Shown here: positions 33,053 through 44,517 of the stretch, piece by piece
Layout: every line of letters begins with the position of its first letter
Position numbering within the stretch: the stretch's first letter is position 1
Assembly (NCBI RefSeq): GCF_030316845.1
Contig: NZ_JASZYS010000002.1
Location: 310,001-374,000, forward strand
Direction: 5' to 3'
Source of the DNA: Variovorax davisae
GTDB lineage: Bacteria; Pseudomonadota; Gammaproteobacteria; Burkholderiales; Burkholderiaceae_C
DNA length: 64,000 nt
Program-made: the position numbers and the translations under genes
The notes under the pieces: generated by a model
What the model saw: the letters and a program-made list of their open reading frames with translations, nothing else
What the model was told of the DNA's origin: nothing
Databases searched by the model: none

Positions 33053-33622
33053 ATGATCAACGCGCTCGAGTCGTCATCCACCCGCCCCTACCTGATCCGG
33101 GCGTTGTACGAATGGTGCACCGACAACGGCTTCACGCCGTATGTCGCGGTGCAGGTCGACGACACGGTGCAGGTGCCGCGCGAGTACGTCAAGAACGGCG
33201 AGATCGTGCTGAACATCAGCTTCGACGCGACCAGCTCGCTCAAGCTCGGCAACGACTTCATCGAGTTCAAGGCCCGCTTCGCCGGCACGGCGCGCGAGAT
33301 CAGCGTGCCGGTGGGGCGCGTGATCGCGATCTATGCGCGAGAAAACGGGCAGGGCATGGCCTTCCCGGCGCCGGCACCGGCGCATGCCGATGGGGGTGCT
33401 GCCGCACCGGCCGCCGCGACGCCGTCGACCGCATCGACCCGGACCCCGCTGCGCGACGCCTCGCGCGGCACCGAGGGCGACGCCAGCAAGGTGGTGCACC
33501 TGGTCTCCGGGGAGGGCGAAGAGGCGGCCGCCCCCGGCAGCACGCCGCCGCCGGACCCCGAAGACCCGCCACGGCCGCCGGCCGGGGGCGGGGCGCGCCC
33601 GTCGCTCAAGCGCATCAAGTGA
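33053..33622 (+). CDS. sspB: ClpXP protease specificity factor SspB
   Basis: Adaptor that tethers ssrA-tagged proteins to ClpXP. The folded substrate-binding domain covers about residues 1-105 (STRPYLIRALYEWCTDNGFTPY, VPREYVKNGEIVLNIS, ISVPVGRVIAIYARENGQGM). Then comes a long flexible linker rich in Ala, Pro, Gly and acidic residues, ending in RPSLKRIK, which fits the ClpX-binding tail of known SspB proteins. At 189 residues it is a little longer than the E. coli protein, through the linker. Confidence 0.95.
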   Translation: MINALESSSTRPYLIRALYEWCTDNGFTPYVAVQVDDTVQVPREYVKNGEIVLNISFDATSSLKLGNDFIEFKARFAGTAREISVPVGRVIAIYARENGQGMAFPAPAPAHADGGAAAPAAATPSTASTRTPLRDASRGTEGDASKVVHLVSGEGEEAAAPGSTPPPDPEDPPRPPAGGGARPSLKRIK

Positions 33623-33651
33623 ACTGCGCGGCCCGCATCGTTGCGGCCCGC

Positions 33652-33657
33652 TAAAAT
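33652..33657 (+). promoter_or_regulatory. Possible -10 box of tRNA-Thr
   Basis: TAAAAT ends 9 bases before the mature tRNA 5' end. No convincing -35 box; weak evidence. Confidence 0.35.
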
Positions 33658-33666
33658 CCAGGTCCC

Positions 33667-33742
33667 GCCGCTTTAGCTCAGTTGGTAGAGCAACCGCCTT
33701 GTAAGCGGTAGGTCGTCAGTTCGATTCCGACAAGCGGCACCA
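33667..33742 (+). tRNA. tRNA-Thr (anticodon TGT)
   Basis: A 76-base tRNA with encoded CCA. The acceptor arms GCCGCTT and AAGCGGC pair fully, the anticodon stem is ACCGC/GCGGT with loop CTTGTAA (anticodon TGT, reading ACA), and the T-loop is TTCGATT. The T-stem GTCAG/CCGAC has one A-C mismatch at pair 52-62. Confidence 0.95.
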
Positions 33743-33766
33743 TTTCCTGGCGCATCCGGCGCTCCC

Positions 33767-34444
33767 ATGAACACCTCATCGAATGCTCTCGCCGCCGGCC
33801 GGCGCGCACAGGCGCTGCAGCGCCGCGCCGCCGCCGTGCAGTGGATCCGCAAGACCCACGGCTGGATCGGCCTCTGGGGCGCGATCCTCGGCCTGCTCTT
33901 CGGCACCGCCGGCATCTGGCTCAACCACCGCGCGGTGCTCAAGCTGCCGCTGGCCCAGCAGCGCGCCAGCGCCCAGCTGGCGCTGCCCGAGCCGCCACCG
34001 GCCAGCGCGGCGGAGATGGCCGTCTGGCTGCAGGCGGCCCTGGATCAGAGTCGAGCTCCGAACTCGATGCGCACCGAGCCCGCGCGACCGGTGGCCTGGG
34101 GCGAGAAGGGCCACGCCGACCCGCTGATGCAGCCCGAGCGCTGGACCTTCAATTTCGGCGGACCCGACGCCATCGTCCAGGCCGAGTACTGGCGCGGCAA
34201 CCGCTCGGTCGGCGTCACGACCACCCAGAATGGCTTCGTCGCCACGCTGACCAACATGCACAAGGGCACCGGCATGTCGGTCGGCTGGATCCTGCTGGTC
34301 GATACCCTGGCCGGCAGCCTGATCTTCCTGTCGATCTCGGGGGTGATCCTCTGGATGCTCACGCACCGCCGCCGCGCGGTCGGCCTGGCCATCTTCGGCA
34401 GTTCGGTCGCCCTCACCGTGGGCCTGGCGCTGGCGCAGCTCTGA
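33767..34444 (+). CDS. PepSY-associated membrane protein
   Basis: Predicted inner-membrane protein of 225 residues resembling the PepSY-associated transmembrane family. A first membrane helix (GWIGLWGAILGLLFGTAG) follows a His-containing KTHGW motif. A periplasmic region of about 110 residues includes ERWTFNFGGPDAIVQAEYWRG, and two closely spaced C-terminal helices follow (SVGWILLVDTLAGSLIFLSISGVILWML and AIFGSSVALTVGLALA). Related proteins appear with iron uptake or redox functions, but nothing here shows which applies. It is convergent with the DciA-like gene. Confidence 0.75.
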   Translation: MNTSSNALAAGRRAQALQRRAAAVQWIRKTHGWIGLWGAILGLLFGTAGIWLNHRAVLKLPLAQQRASAQLALPEPPPASAAEMAVWLQAALDQSRAPNSMRTEPARPVAWGEKGHADPLMQPERWTFNFGGPDAIVQAEYWRGNRSVGVTTTQNGFVATLTNMHKGTGMSVGWILLVDTLAGSLIFLSISGVILWMLTHRRRAVGLAIFGSSVALTVGLALAQL

Positions 34445-34466
34445 AGCGCCGAGTGCCCGGCGCGGC

Positions 34467-34775
34467 TCAGCGCCGCGACATCACCTTGATCCGGATCGTC
34501 GAGACGTCCCAGCCGCGCGACTTGAGCCGCGACTGAAGCAGGGGCGCCAGCTGACGCAGCTTGGCGGCCGCGGCGCTGCCGTTCACCAGCAGGCACCAGA
34601 CCTCGGCCTCGGCCGGTCCGGCCTGGACCGCGGCGCGCATTTCAGCCGGGATCAGGTCCTGCACCGCCGCCAGCCGCTCGTTGGCGTCGCGCGCGCGTGC
34701 TGCCAGGCCCGCCAGGGTGGGCGAGCCCTCGGCGGCTTCGAGCAGGGTGACGGCGGGGTTGAGACGGCGGTACAT
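34467..34775 (-). CDS. DUF721/DciA-like protein
   Basis: Small protein of 102 residues with the DUF721 pattern: a helical N-terminus, then the WCLLVNGSAAAAKLRQLAPLLQSRL segment that resembles the KH-like core of DciA. Full-length DciA loads the replicative helicase DnaB in bacteria without DnaC; this short form is near that length range, but the role is inferred. ATG 34775 starts MYRRLNPAV; the frame is open upstream without conserved sequence. It is divergent from secA, a neighbourhood common in betaproteobacteria. Confidence 0.7.
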   Translation of the reverse strand: MYRRLNPAVTLLEAAEGSPTLAGLAARARDANERLAAVQDLIPAEMRAAVQAGPAEAEVWCLLVNGSAAAAKLRQLAPLLQSRLKSRGWDVSTIRIKVMSRR

Positions 34776-34837
34776 GGACGGTTCGAGGGCGGTTGGCGGG
34801 CAATGGGCGGCGGATCGGAAGGTCGAGGCAAGGTGGC

Positions 34838-34843
34838 TAAAAT
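34838..34843 (+). promoter_or_regulatory. Possible -10 box of secA
   Basis: TAAAAT lies about 134 bases before the secA ATG, in the 201-base divergent gap. A CGCTTG/CAAGCG hairpin can form in the leader downstream of it. No clear -35 box and no leader peptide of the SecM type were seen. Confidence 0.35.
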
Positions 34844-34976
34844 CAGCGGTTTGCCGGCATCCTGCGCGCCGGCCCGCTTGCCTTTTGGTCAAGCGCGCCC
34901 AAGTTCGTTCTCTTGTCTATCTTAGGGATTTCGGTCGAGGCGCCCGCATCCGGCGAGTGTGCATCGATCTCCATTC

Positions 34977-37754
<2,778 letters not shown>

Positions 37755-37776
37755 CATCCATCGACAGGATCTCTCC

Positions 37777-39006
37777 ATGCCAGTGAATCTCTCCGCTCCA
37801 GATCCCGCCGCGCTGCATGCGGTGCCCGGCGTTCGCATCGGCGTCGCCGAAGCGGGCGTGCGCAAGGCCAACCGCAAGGACCTGACGGTCGTGCTGATCG
37901 ACGAAGGCGCCGCGGTCGGCGGCGTGTTCACGCAGAACCGCTTCTGCGCGGCGCCGGTCCAGGTCTGCCGCGAGCACCTGGCCCGCGACTTCGGCATCCG
38001 GGCGATGCTGATCAACACCGGCAATGCGAACGCCGGCACCGGCGAAGACGGACTGGCGCGCACCCGCGCCACCTGCATCGCGCTGGCGCGCCACCTGGAC
38101 CTGGCGCCCGAACAGATCCTGCCCTTCTCGACCGGCGTCATCATGGAGCCGCTGCCAATCGATCGCATCGAAGCCGGCCTGCCCGCAGCGCTCGCCGATG
38201 CCGCGCCCGACCACTGGGCGCGGGCGGCCGAAGGCATCATGACCACCGACACCGTGCCCAAGGCCTTCAGCCAGCAGGTGCAGATCGGCGGCGCGACCGT
38301 CACGGTCACCGGCATCAGCAAGGGCGCCGGCATGATCCGGCCGAACATGGCGACCATGCTCGGCTTCATGGCGACCGACGCCAAGATCGACCCGGCGCTG
38401 ATCCAGCCCCTGGCCAAGGCCCTCGCCGACGCCTCGTTCAACCGCGTGACGATCGACGGCGACACCTCGACCAACGACTCCTTCGTGGTCATCGCGACCC
38501 AGAAGGCGGCGCATGCGCCCATCGGGTCGCTCGAATCGCCCGAAGGCCGTGCACTGCTCGACGCGATGCGCAACGTCGCCCGCCAGCTGGCGCAGGCCAT
38601 CGTGCGCGACGGCGAAGGCGCGACCAAGTTCATCACCATCCGGGTCGAAGGCGGCAAGGATGCGGCCGAGTGCCGGCAGGTCGCCTATGCGGTCGCTCAC
38701 TCGCCGCTGGTCAAGACCGCGTTCTTCGCCAGCGATCCGAACCTGGGCCGGATCCTCGCGGCTGTCGGCTATGCGGGCATCGCCGACCTCGACCAGACCG
38801 GCATCGACCTCTATCTCGACGATGTGCACGTGGCGGTCAAGGGCGGGCGCAATCCGGCCTACCGCGAAGAAGATGGCCAGCGCGTCATGAAGCAGAGCGA
38901 GATCACGGTGCGCATCGCGCTCGGCCGCGGCAGCGCCGCCGACACCGTCTGGACCTGCGACCTGAGCCACGACTACGTCTCCATCAACGCCGACTACCGG
39001 TCATGA
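37777..39006 (+). CDS. argJ: Bifunctional ornithine acetyltransferase/N-acetylglutamate synthase
   Basis: Recycles the acetyl group in arginine synthesis by moving it from acetylornithine to glutamate; bifunctional forms also use acetyl-CoA. The 409-residue precursor self-cleaves before a Thr nucleophile, here at about 193 in [30 protein letters not shown] and [16 protein letters not shown] segments ([12 protein letters not shown]) are also diagnostic. An AGGAT site precedes ATG 37777. It overlaps the DUF815 gene by ATGA. Confidence 0.97.
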   Translation: MPVNLSAPDPAALHAVPGVRIGVAEAGVRKANRKDLTVVLIDEGAAVGGVFTQNRFCAAPVQVCREHLARDFGIRAMLINTGNANAGTGEDGLARTRATCIALARHLDLAPEQILPFSTGVIMEPLPIDRIEAGLPAALADAAPDHWARAAEGIMTTDTVPKAFSQQVQIGGATVTVTGISKGAGMIRPNMATMLGFMATDAKIDPALIQPLAKALADASFNRVTIDGDTSTNDSFVVIATQKAAHAPIGSLESPEGRALLDAMRNVARQLAQAIVRDGEGATKFITIRVEGGKDAAECRQVAYAVAHSPLVKTAFFASDPNLGRILAAVGYAGIADLDQTGIDLYLDDVHVAVKGGRNPAYREEDGQRVMKQSEITVRIALGRGSAADTVWTCDLSHDYVSINADYRS

Positions 39007-39875
39007 ACGTCCAGTTCGAACGCCTGCTCGAGCGGGCCGAGCACCTCATCGCGCGCATCGAATCGATCCTGCCGCAGCCGCTCGCGGCGCCGGCCGACTG
39101 GAGCGCCTCCATCGCCTGGCGCTACCGCCGCCGCAGCTCCGGCCACGGCACGCTCGAGCCGGTGCGCCACGTGGCCGCGATGGCGCTCGACGCGCTGAAG
39201 GAAATCGACGTCCAGAAAGAGAAGATCGAGCGCAACACGCGCCAGTTCGTCGAAGGCAAGCCGGCCAACAACGTGCTGCTGACCGGCGCTCGCGGCACCG
39301 GCAAGTCCTCGCTGATCCGGGCCTGCCTGCAGGCCTATGCGCCGCGGGGCCTGCGCCTGATCGAGGTCGACAAGGCCGAGTTGACCGACCTGCCCGACAT
39401 CATCGAGGTGGTGGCCAACCGGCCCGAGAAGTTCATCATCTTCAGCGACGACCTGAGCTTCGACGAGGGCGAGCCGGGCTACAAGGCGCTGAAGTCGATC
39501 CTCGACGGCTCGATCGCCGCGTCGACACCCAACGTGCTGATCTACGCGACCAGCAACCGGCGCCACCTGCTGCCCGAGTACATGAAGGACAACCTCAGCT
39601 ACACCCATACCGACGATGGCGAAGTCCATCCGGGCGAGGTGATCGAGGAGAAGATCTCGCTGTCGGAGCGCTTCGGCCTCTGGGTCAGCTTCTATCCCTT
39701 CAGCCAGAACGAATACCTGGCGATCGTCGGTCAATGGCTGTCCTCGTTCGGCGTCGACGCCAAGGCGGTCGAGGCCGCGCGCCCCGAGGCCCTGGTCTGG
39801 GCGCTCGAGCGCGGTTCGCGCAGCGGCCGCGTGGCCTACCAGTTCGCGCGCGACTACGCGGGACGTGCGGCTTGA
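39003..39875 (+). CDS. AAA-type ATPase, DUF815 family
   Basis: Predicted P-loop ATPase of 290 residues. The N-terminal third is helical ([23 protein letters not shown]), followed by the Walker [13 protein letters not shown] at about 92-102 and a Walker B-like [18 protein letters not shown] sensor-like [13 protein letters not shown] follows, then an [15 protein letters not shown] segment conserved in DUF815 proteins. Its biochemical role is unknown. It is translationally coupled at both ends, to argJ (ATGA) and mutT (TTGA). Confidence 0.88.
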   Translation: MNVQFERLLERAEHLIARIESILPQPLAAPADWSASIAWRYRRRSSGHGTLEPVRHVAAMALDALKEIDVQKEKIERNTRQFVEGKPANNVLLTGARGTGKSSLIRACLQAYAPRGLRLIEVDKAELTDLPDIIEVVANRPEKFIIFSDDLSFDEGEPGYKALKSILDGSIAASTPNVLIYATSNRRHLLPEYMKDNLSYTHTDDGEVHPGEVIEEKISLSERFGLWVSFYPFSQNEYLAIVGQWLSSFGVDAKAVEAARPEALVWALERGSRSGRVAYQFARDYAGRAA

Positions 39876-40300
39876 CCGGAACGCGCAAGCACACCGAGGT
39901 CGCGGTCGGCATCCTGATCCGCGAGGATGGTGCGCTGCTGCTGTCGACCCGGCCCGAAGGCAAGCCCTACGCCGGCTACTGGGAGTTCCCGGGCGGCAAG
40001 CTGGAGGCCGGCGAGAGCGTCGAGCAGGCGCTGCGGCGCGAGCTGCACGAAGAGCTCGGCATCACGATCGCCGGCGCTGCGGTCTGGAAGGTCACCGAGC
40101 ACGACTACCCGCATGCCCTGGTGCGCCTGCACTGGTGCAAGGTGCATCGCTGGAGCGGGGAATTCGAGATGCGCGAGGGGCAGGCGATGTGCTGGCAGCA
40201 GCTGCCGCTCGACGTCACGCCGGTGCTGCCGGGCGCACTGCCGGTGCTGGCCTGGCTGGCCGAGGAACGCGGGCTGGTCTTCGAGCCGCCTGCAGCCTAG
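39872..40300 (+). CDS. mutT: Nudix hydrolase, MutT family
   Basis: Pyrophosphohydrolase that most likely removes 8-oxo-dGTP from the nucleotide pool. The 142-residue protein begins at TTG 39872 inside the previous stop; no better start exists. The Nudix box is complete (GGKLEAGESVEQALRRELHE followed by ELGI). AVGILIREDGALLLSTRPEG and the YWEFPGGK turn match MutT. The gene lies in the conserved argJ-DUF815-mutT-yacG-zapD neighbourhood and is convergent with yacG, 3 bases apart. Confidence 0.9.
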   Translation: MTGTRKHTEVAVGILIREDGALLLSTRPEGKPYAGYWEFPGGKLEAGESVEQALRRELHEELGITIAGAAVWKVTEHDYPHALVRLHWCKVHRWSGEFEMREGQAMCWQQLPLDVTPVLPGALPVLAWLAEERGLVFEPPAA

Positions 40301-40303
40301 GCA

Positions 40304-40516
40304 CTACTGCCGCTTCGGATCGCCGAACGGATCTTCGTCCGGCGGCGCATCGGCCGGCATCCGGAATTCTTCGCTGGCCCAGGCACCCAGGTCGATGCCC
40401 TTGCAGCGCGCGCTGCAGAACGGCCGGTAGGGGTTGCTGGCGGCGTAGACGCTGTCCAGTCCGCATGCCGGGCAACGGACGATCCGCTCGCCGATGGAAT
40501 TCGTCGCACCGCTCAT
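40304..40516 (-). CDS. yacG: DNA gyrase inhibitor YacG
   Basis: Small zinc protein of 70 residues that in E. coli binds and inhibits DNA gyrase. The four zinc-binding cysteines are in [12 protein letters not shown] and [15 protein letters not shown], and the C-terminal tail is acidic and proline-rich ([10 protein letters not shown]). ATG 40516 lies 8 bases after the zapD stop; an upstream TTG (40534) is possible. It is the last gene of the pilB-to-yacG run on this strand. Confidence 0.93.
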   Translation of the reverse strand: MSGATNSIGERIVRCPACGLDSVYAASNPYRPFCSARCKGIDLGAWASEEFRMPADAPPDEDPFGDPKRQ

Positions 40517-40524
40517 CGAATGTC

Positions 40525-41280
40525 TCAGGCGCAAAGGGTCAGTTCGAACGGGGCCTCGTCCGTGCTTTGATGAAGGCGATCATCGGTGCCATGGCGCATC
40601 AGCCTGACCGACACCATCAGCCGGTTGCCGGAAATCTCGGGGATCAGCCCGAGCTTGGGGTCGATGCGCAGGCGCAGCAGCTGGAAGCTGCGGCCCTGCG
40701 GCAGGGTCTGCTGGAACTGGCCGTTGGCCGCGATCACCTTGTAGGGCACGTCGGCGTCGCGCAGCAGCTTGAGCAGCAGATAGATCGATTCGGCCAGCGG
40801 CGCCAGCGTGGACGACCAGCGCTCGAGGTCGGCACGCCGTTCGTGGGCGCGGCGGTTCTGCCAGGCGTAGTAGGCCGGCAGGTCGAACTCGCAGGTGCCG
40901 CCCGGAATGCCGGCGCGGCTGCGGATGCTCATCAGCCACTCGTTCTCGGTCAGGGCCTGCCCGGCCTTGCCCGGCACGGTATTGAGGGTCGTGAAGTTGC
41001 TCTCGAGCTTGCCCACGACCTGGTCCAGCACCGATTCGGCGATGGCCGGGTTGCCGCGGTAGCTGTTGAAGACGTTCTTGTGCTTGTCGAGGTCCCGCAG
41101 CACGTCGGCCTTGAGGTCGGCGCGCGCCGCCACGTCCATGATCTCGAAGATCGTGACGAGGGCGTAGTGATGCAGCAGCGGCGACTCGGCCGGCACCAGC
41201 TCGCCAAGGCGACGGAACAGGTGTTCCAGCCGAAGGTAGGTCCGGATGCGCTCGTTGAAGGGGTACTCGTAGAGGATCAC
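40525..41280 (-). CDS. zapD: Cell division protein ZapD
   Basis: FtsZ-binding protein that bundles protofilaments at the division ring, 251 residues. The N-terminus [24 protein letters not shown] and the later [28 protein letters not shown] and [18 protein letters not shown] stretches are characteristic. It starts at GTG 41280. The gene normally sits next to coaE; here an MBOAT and an SGNH gene intervene. Confidence 0.94.
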   Translation of the reverse strand: MILYEYPFNERIRTYLRLEHLFRRLGELVPAESPLLHHYALVTIFEIMDVAARADLKADVLRDLDKHKNVFNSYRGNPAIAESVLDQVVGKLESNFTTLNTVPGKAGQALTENEWLMSIRSRAGIPGGTCEFDLPAYYAWQNRRAHERRADLERWSSTLAPLAESIYLLLKLLRDADVPYKVIAANGQFQQTLPQGRSFQLLRLRIDPKLGLIPEISGNRLMVSVRLMRHGTDDRLHQSTDEAPFELTLCA

Positions 41281-41311
41281 GCGTGGGGGCTTCCGGTTGC
41301 AGATGATAGCT

Positions 41312-42325
41312 TCAAGAGGCCTTCGAAGGGGCAGCCGGCAGGATCTTGCGCACCGCCTCCAGCATCTGCTGGCCGACCACCAGTTGCCCGTGCATCGACA
41401 GGTGCGTGTCGTTGGGGAAGAAATAGTCGCGGACCTTCTTTTTCTGTTCGAACGAGAGGCTGAACAGGTCGGGGCCCAGGTCGGCGGCGCCGAAGGCCGT
41501 CACGAAATCTTTCGAATGTTCCGGCTTGACATACACGGTGGTCTTGTTGGGGATGATCATCCACAGCACGGTGCGCCGCGGATGGGCGTCGCCGAAAGCC
41601 TTCATCTGGGTCGCATGCTGCACCGTGAGCTCGCCGTTCTCGTCGTCTGCCGGCCAGAATGGGACCTTGTCGCACAGCTGGTGGCTGAACATCGCGCAGC
41701 CCTCGGGAACCGGTCGCACCAGGATGCGGTCGTTCGACAGGATCGGATCGGTCGCCTCGCGCGCCCGCCGGGTGTTGCGGTAGATCCGCACGCCCGAGGT
41801 CAGCTTGCCGTCCCAGTTGAGCGCCGGCACCGGCACCGACGGGGGCGATTCGAAGAAGGGCTTGATGCCGGCCGTGAAGGGCTTGGCCATCGTCTTGCAG
41901 GTCTGGGTGGCAACCATGCGGTCGTTCACCAGGCGCTCGATGCTCTCGACGATCACCAGCTTGCCGCGGAAGCCCGCGCGATCGAGCCAGGCGTCGAAGT
42001 CGCCGCAGAGCTCCTCGTTGATCTGGCCCCAGAAGGTGGTCGTGACGCGGTAGCCGGCCCGGGTGAGCATCGATTGCCAGCGGTTCGACATCGAGAAGCT
42101 GTCGCCGATCACGACGATGTCGGCGTCGGCCACCGGCACCGCATCGAGGTACTTCGGCTCGACGTGCGGTGGTTCGATCCGCCAGCCGAAGGCGGACTCC
42201 GACAGCAGGCCGATGCGCGTCATGTCGCCGTAGAAGGGCGGCGTTTTCAGGGTCACGATCAGCAGCGCGATGATGACGATGAAGCCGGCCCCGAAGATCC
42301 GCAGCCAGAGTTTCGCGGGAGTCAT
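41312..42325 (-). CDS. SGNH-type acetylhydrolase/acetyltransferase, AlgJ/AlgX-like
   Basis: Membrane-anchored periplasmic protein of 337 residues. An N-terminal helix (IFGAGFIVIIALLIVTL) is followed by the SGNH nucleophile motif VVIGDSFSMSNRW and, near the end, the Asp-x-x-His motif FFPNDTHLSMHG. This layout matches the AlgJ/AlgX-like proteins that work with MBOAT transporters in O-acetylating exopolysaccharides. It starts one base after the MBOAT stop, so the two are clearly one unit. The acetylated polymer is unknown; no alginate synthesis genes are nearby. Confidence 0.82.
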   Translation of the reverse strand: MTPAKLWLRIFGAGFIVIIALLIVTLKTPPFYGDMTRIGLLSESAFGWRIEPPHVEPKYLDAVPVADADIVVIGDSFSMSNRWQSMLTRAGYRVTTTFWGQINEELCGDFDAWLDRAGFRGKLVIVESIERLVNDRMVATQTCKTMAKPFTAGIKPFFESPPSVPVPALNWDGKLTSGVRIYRNTRRAREATDPILSNDRILVRPVPEGCAMFSHQLCDKVPFWPADDENGELTVQHATQMKAFGDAHPRRTVLWMIIPNKTTVYVKPEHSKDFVTAFGAADLGPDLFSLSFEQKKKVRDYFFPNDTHLSMHGQLVVGQQMLEAVRKILPAAPSKAS

Positions 42326-42326
42326 A

Positions 42327-43820
42327 TCAGAATTGGAAATAGAGGAAGGGGCTGTACGAGCCCAGCTTCGAAACGCAGACGCCCAGCAGGTACACCGTGA
42401 AGGCGGCCATCAGCGCCGTGAACACCCAGGCCAGGCGCGGCCGGCCGGCCAGCGCCTGCAACTGCGGCACCCAGCGCTGCAGCGTGATGGTCGGCGGCAT
42501 CACCAGGCAGATGAACAGCCCGACCAGCAGCGTATGGAAGAAGTCGTTCTTGCGGTAGGGCACGGCCCCCAGTTCGCTGAACACCGAATCGGAGGTGCCG
42601 TGCAGCCCGAGCATGGCTTGGTAGATGGTGGTCGCGGCGTGCATGCTCTCGGCCCGGAACACCACCCAGGCGATCATCACGCAGACGAAGGTCAGCAGCC
42701 AGCCGAGCAGGCGCGCCACCCGGCCGGGCTTGGCATTGCGGCGCACCTTGGCGTTCCAGAGGTGGTTGACCATCAGGAAGAAGCCGTGCAGTGCGCCCCA
42801 GATGACGAAGGTCCAGGCCGCCCCATGCCACAGGCCGCCCAGCAGCATCGTCAGGAACAGGTTCAGGTAGCGCCGCCCCGGACCCTTGCGGTTGCCGCCC
42901 AGCGGCACGTAGAGGTAGTCGCGAAGAAAGGTCGACAGCGAAATGTGCCAGCGGCGCCAGAACTCGATGATGTTGGTCGACTTGTAGGGCGAATTGAAAT
43001 TGAGCGGCAGCTGCACCCCGAGGCACAGCGACAGGCCCACGGCCATGTCCGAGTAGCCCGAGAAGTCGAAGTAGATCTGCAGCGTGTAGGCCAGCACGCC
43101 GACCCAGGCGGTGCCCATCGTCGGCGTCAGGCCCTTGTGGACGCCGTTGAACATCAGGTCGGCGTACTCGCCCATCGGGTCGCCGATCAGCAGCTTCTTG
43201 GCCAGCCCGAAGACGAAGATCGCCAGCCCGAGCGCGATCTTGTCGTAGTCGACCCGGTAGGTCGCCGGGTTGGCGAACTGCGGCATCATCTGCGCGTGGT
43301 GCAGCACCGGGCCCGCGATCAGGTGCGGAAAGTAGGTGACGAACAGCACGTAATGCACGAAGCTGCGCTCGTGCACCTTGCCTTGCCAGCAGTCGACCAG
43401 GAAGGCGATCTGCGTGAAGGTATAGAACGAGATCCCGATCGGCAGCGCGATGTGCAGCATCGAGATCGGCGAGTAGCCGGCGGCCAGGAGGCCGTCGTTG
43501 ACGTTGGCGACGAAGAAGTTCGCGTACTTGAACACCGCCAGCACGCCCAGGTTGACCACCAGCGCGAACACCAGCATCTTCTTGCGGCCGACGTCGTTGC
43601 GTCCCGGGCCGGGGGTCAGGCGCAGGCCGGCCCAGTAGTTGAAGCAGATCGAGCCGAGCAGCAGCGGCAGCGCCTGGACGCTCCACCAGCCATAGAAGAA
43701 CAGGGAGGCGAGCGCGAGAAATCCGGCGGCCGCTCGTGCGTTGCGCTTTCCGATCAGGAAGAACCCGACCAGCACGATCGGGAAAAAGAAAAAGATGAAC
43801 GCGTACGAATTGAAAAGCAT
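42327..43820 (-). CDS. MBOAT family O-acyltransferase, AlgI-like
   Basis: Polytopic inner-membrane acyltransferase of 497 residues, AlgI type. It starts MLFNSYAFIFFFFPIVL and has about ten membrane helices. The family landmarks are SYYTFTQIAFLVD-type (ISFYTFTQIAFLVDCW), YFPHLIAGPVLHH, YFDFSGYSDMAVGLS, FWRRWHISLSTFLRDYLYVPLGGN, and the catalytic His in GLWHGAAWTF. It would pass acetyl groups across the membrane to the SGNH partner. The upstream frame opens to 43856 but the conserved start is 43820. It lies 81 bases downstream of coaE. Confidence 0.93.
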   Translation of the reverse strand: MLFNSYAFIFFFFPIVLVGFFLIGKRNARAAAGFLALASLFFYGWWSVQALPLLLGSICFNYWAGLRLTPGPGRNDVGRKKMLVFALVVNLGVLAVFKYANFFVANVNDGLLAAGYSPISMLHIALPIGISFYTFTQIAFLVDCWQGKVHERSFVHYVLFVTYFPHLIAGPVLHHAQMMPQFANPATYRVDYDKIALGLAIFVFGLAKKLLIGDPMGEYADLMFNGVHKGLTPTMGTAWVGVLAYTLQIYFDFSGYSDMAVGLSLCLGVQLPLNFNSPYKSTNIIEFWRRWHISLSTFLRDYLYVPLGGNRKGPGRRYLNLFLTMLLGGLWHGAAWTFVIWGALHGFFLMVNHLWNAKVRRNAKPGRVARLLGWLLTFVCVMIAWVVFRAESMHAATTIYQAMLGLHGTSDSVFSELGAVPYRKNDFFHTLLVGLFICLVMPPTITLQRWVPQLQALAGRPRLAWVFTALMAAFTVYLLGVCVSKLGSYSPFLYFQF

Positions 43821-43901
43821 CTTGGGGGAGGGCTGTCTCGCGGGGTCGAAACGCACGCCGTTTTCTTGTTGTCTGGCGCACGCGCGCCGGCGGACCGGAG
43901 A

Positions 43902-44504
43902 TTATCGCGTGTCCGTGCCGGCCCAGCGATTCCAAAGACTCCGGACTTCGAGGGAGAGTTCCTCCAGCGTCAAGGTCTCGTTGAAGATCAGTGCATCGGC
44001 GGCCGCGCGCCTGTGGCCGCGTTCTGCCTGCTGCGCGATCACGGCGCGCACCGCCTCGGGCGCCCAGCCGGAACGTGCCACCACGCGATGGAGCTGGACC
44101 GCCTCGGAAGCGTCCACCACCAGCACGCGATCGACGATGGCGCGCCAGCGCCTGGATTCGACCAGCAGGGGCACGTCGAAGACCAGCGTCTGGCCGGGCG
44201 CCGCGGTCGCCGCCTGCCGTTCGCATTCGACGCCGATCAGCGGGTGCAGGATGGCTTCGAGCCGGCGCTTGGCGTCCGGATCCGCGAACACCAGCTCGCG
44301 CATCCGCGCCCGGTCGAGGCCGCCGTCGGCCGCGATCACCGAGCGGCCGAATTCGGCCTCCAGCGCCGGCATGGCGGCGCCTTGGGGCTGCGCCACCGCG
44401 CGGGCGATCGCATCGGTATCGACCAGCTTGGCGCCGAGCCCGACCAGCAGCGACGCGACGGTGCTCTTGCCGCTGCCGATGCCGCCGGTCAGGCCGATGC
44501 GCAT
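43902..44504 (-). CDS. coaE: Dephospho-CoA kinase
   Basis: Last enzyme of coenzyme A synthesis, phosphorylating dephospho-CoA. The 200-residue protein has the P-loop GGIGSGKST at about 7-15, DTDAIAR, the LHPLI segment and VFDVPLLVES, and the helical lid region. It starts 13 bases after the pilD stop, and is part of the classical pilBCD-coaE-zapD-yacG series. Confidence 0.96.
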   Translation of the reverse strand: MRIGLTGGIGSGKSTVASLLVGLGAKLVDTDAIARAVAQPQGAAMPALEAEFGRSVIAADGGLDRARMRELVFADPDAKRRLEAILHPLIGVECERQAATAAPGQTLVFDVPLLVESRRWRAIVDRVLVVDASEAVQLHRVVARSGWAPEAVRAVIAQQAERGHRRAAADALIFNETLTLEELSLEVRSLWNRWAGTDTR

Positions 44505-44517
44505 GGTGCGCCCGCCT

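Noticed and set aside
34776..34976. SecM-like leader peptide before secA
   Set aside because: No short frame with a signal sequence and arrest-like motif ends near the secA start.
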